Shown: positions 6,329 through 6,709 of the stretch, in pieces | Numbering within the stretch: position 1 is the stretch's first letter | How the letters are laid out: each line of letters begins with the position of its first letter | NCBI GenBank assembly: GCA_002333095.1 | Contig: DDBK01000020.1 | Span: 1,327-8,035, forward strand | DNA from: Cellvibrionales bacterium UBA2034 | GTDB taxonomy: Bacteria; Pseudomonadota; Gammaproteobacteria; Pseudomonadales; UBA7239 | Direction: 5' to 3' | Length of the DNA stretch: 6,709 bases | Program-made: the position numbers and the translations under genes | Notes under the pieces: generated by a model | Told to the model about the DNA's origin: nothing | The model's database searches: none | Seen by the model: only the letters and a program-made list of their open reading frames with translations

Positions 6329-6709
6329 TGGCGGGCGTGCCGCTGATGCGCATGGCGCGCGCTACCCATCCGAGACACAACAAGGCCAATCCACCCATAG
6401 CCAGAAAAAACAGCGGCACCCCCAGCCATTCTGCCAGTGCGCCCCCTGCCAGCCCCAGCGTGCCAGATGCCACCATAAACAGCGACATCTGCACCGTGTA
6501 GTCACTGCCTTGGTGACCCGCGCGACAAAATCCCATCATGCCTGCAAACAGCGCCACGGTGGACATGGCATCGGCCATTTGCTCAAAAATTGCGATGCCC
6601 AATACCGCTTGCTCACTGTGCCAGCCCAGCGACACCAGTGACCAGGCTGCCAGCCCTGCTGCCTGTAATACACCGAACCAGAACAGCGCGCGCCAACCAC
6701 CGAGCCAGC
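6312..6709 (-). CDS. MFS transporter, C-terminal part (RhtX/FptX/AmpG-like)
   Basis: The last 131 residues of a membrane protein entering from the right edge. About four membrane segments are visible: the one around WRALFWFGVLQAAGLAAW, a second in AVLGIAIFEQMADAMSTVAL, a third after DYTVQ, and a final VPLFFLAMGGLALLCLGW. The FEQMAD...MM.FCR...DYTVQ pattern, as I recall it, is typical of the MFS branch that includes RhtX/FptX siderophore importers and AmpG muropeptide permeases. The substrate cannot be assigned from this end. The visible frame is open to the edge; internal GTG or ATG codons are not the true start. The stop is TAG at 6312-6314, inside the 3' end of the convergent PilZ gene. The short tail after the last membrane segment (ARAMRISGTPAINKPY) is probably cytoplasmic. 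Confidence 0.82.
   Translation of the reverse strand, partial: WLGGWRALFWFGVLQAAGLAAWSLVSLGWHSEQAVLGIAIFEQMADAMSTVALFAGMMGFCRAGHQGSDYTVQMSLFMVASGTLGLAGGALAEWLGVPLFFLAMGGLALLCLGWVARAMRISGTPAINKPY

Noticed and set aside
1..6709. CRISPR arrays, tRNA or rRNA genes, insertion sequences, phage or defence genes
   Set aside because: No regularly spaced repeats, cloverleaf sequences, transposase frames or terminal repeats were seen. Nearly all sequence is accounted for by six recognisable protein genes.

Overview
The window looks like an ordinary proteobacterial chromosome segment of moderate GC, dense with genes and without mobile elements, RNA genes or CRISPR. A betaproteobacterium (for example Methylophilaceae or a relative) is my best guess. 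It rests on the style of the DNA polymerase I, the DUF1631, PilZ and DUF4124 families and an RhtX/FptX-like transporter. No taxonomic marker is present, so this is inference.

Left half, minus strand, read right to left: a complete polA (DNA polymerase I with 5' nuclease, proofreading and polymerase motifs all intact), then a membrane-anchored SPFH/prohibitin-family protein, then the start of a secreted DUF4124 protein that runs off the left edge. Gaps are about 46 and 25 bases, and both downstream genes have good ribosome binding sites, so the three could be co-transcribed.

A divergent intergenic region of about 100 bases follows. It contains a perfect 11-base inverted repeat with a 19-base spacer, which could be an operator or an RNA hairpin.

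Right half, plus strand: a 651-residue DUF1631 protein, then 25 bases downstream a small PilZ-domain protein whose c-di-GMP-binding motifs are intact. The DUF1631 protein carries two diverged copies of the same small beta-rich module, separated by a long Ala/Glu/Arg coiled coil. The pair suggests a cyclic-di-GMP output or localisation unit (inference). A nine-codon ORF fills the gap between them and overlaps both neighbours by a base or a few, suggesting translational coupling.

Right edge, minus strand: the C-terminal third of an MFS transporter of the RhtX/FptX/AmpG-like type, converging on and overlapping the PilZ gene by 17 bases.

The most interesting material is the DUF1631-PilZ unit and the inverted repeat in front of it. 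Nothing in the window proves a wholly new system.
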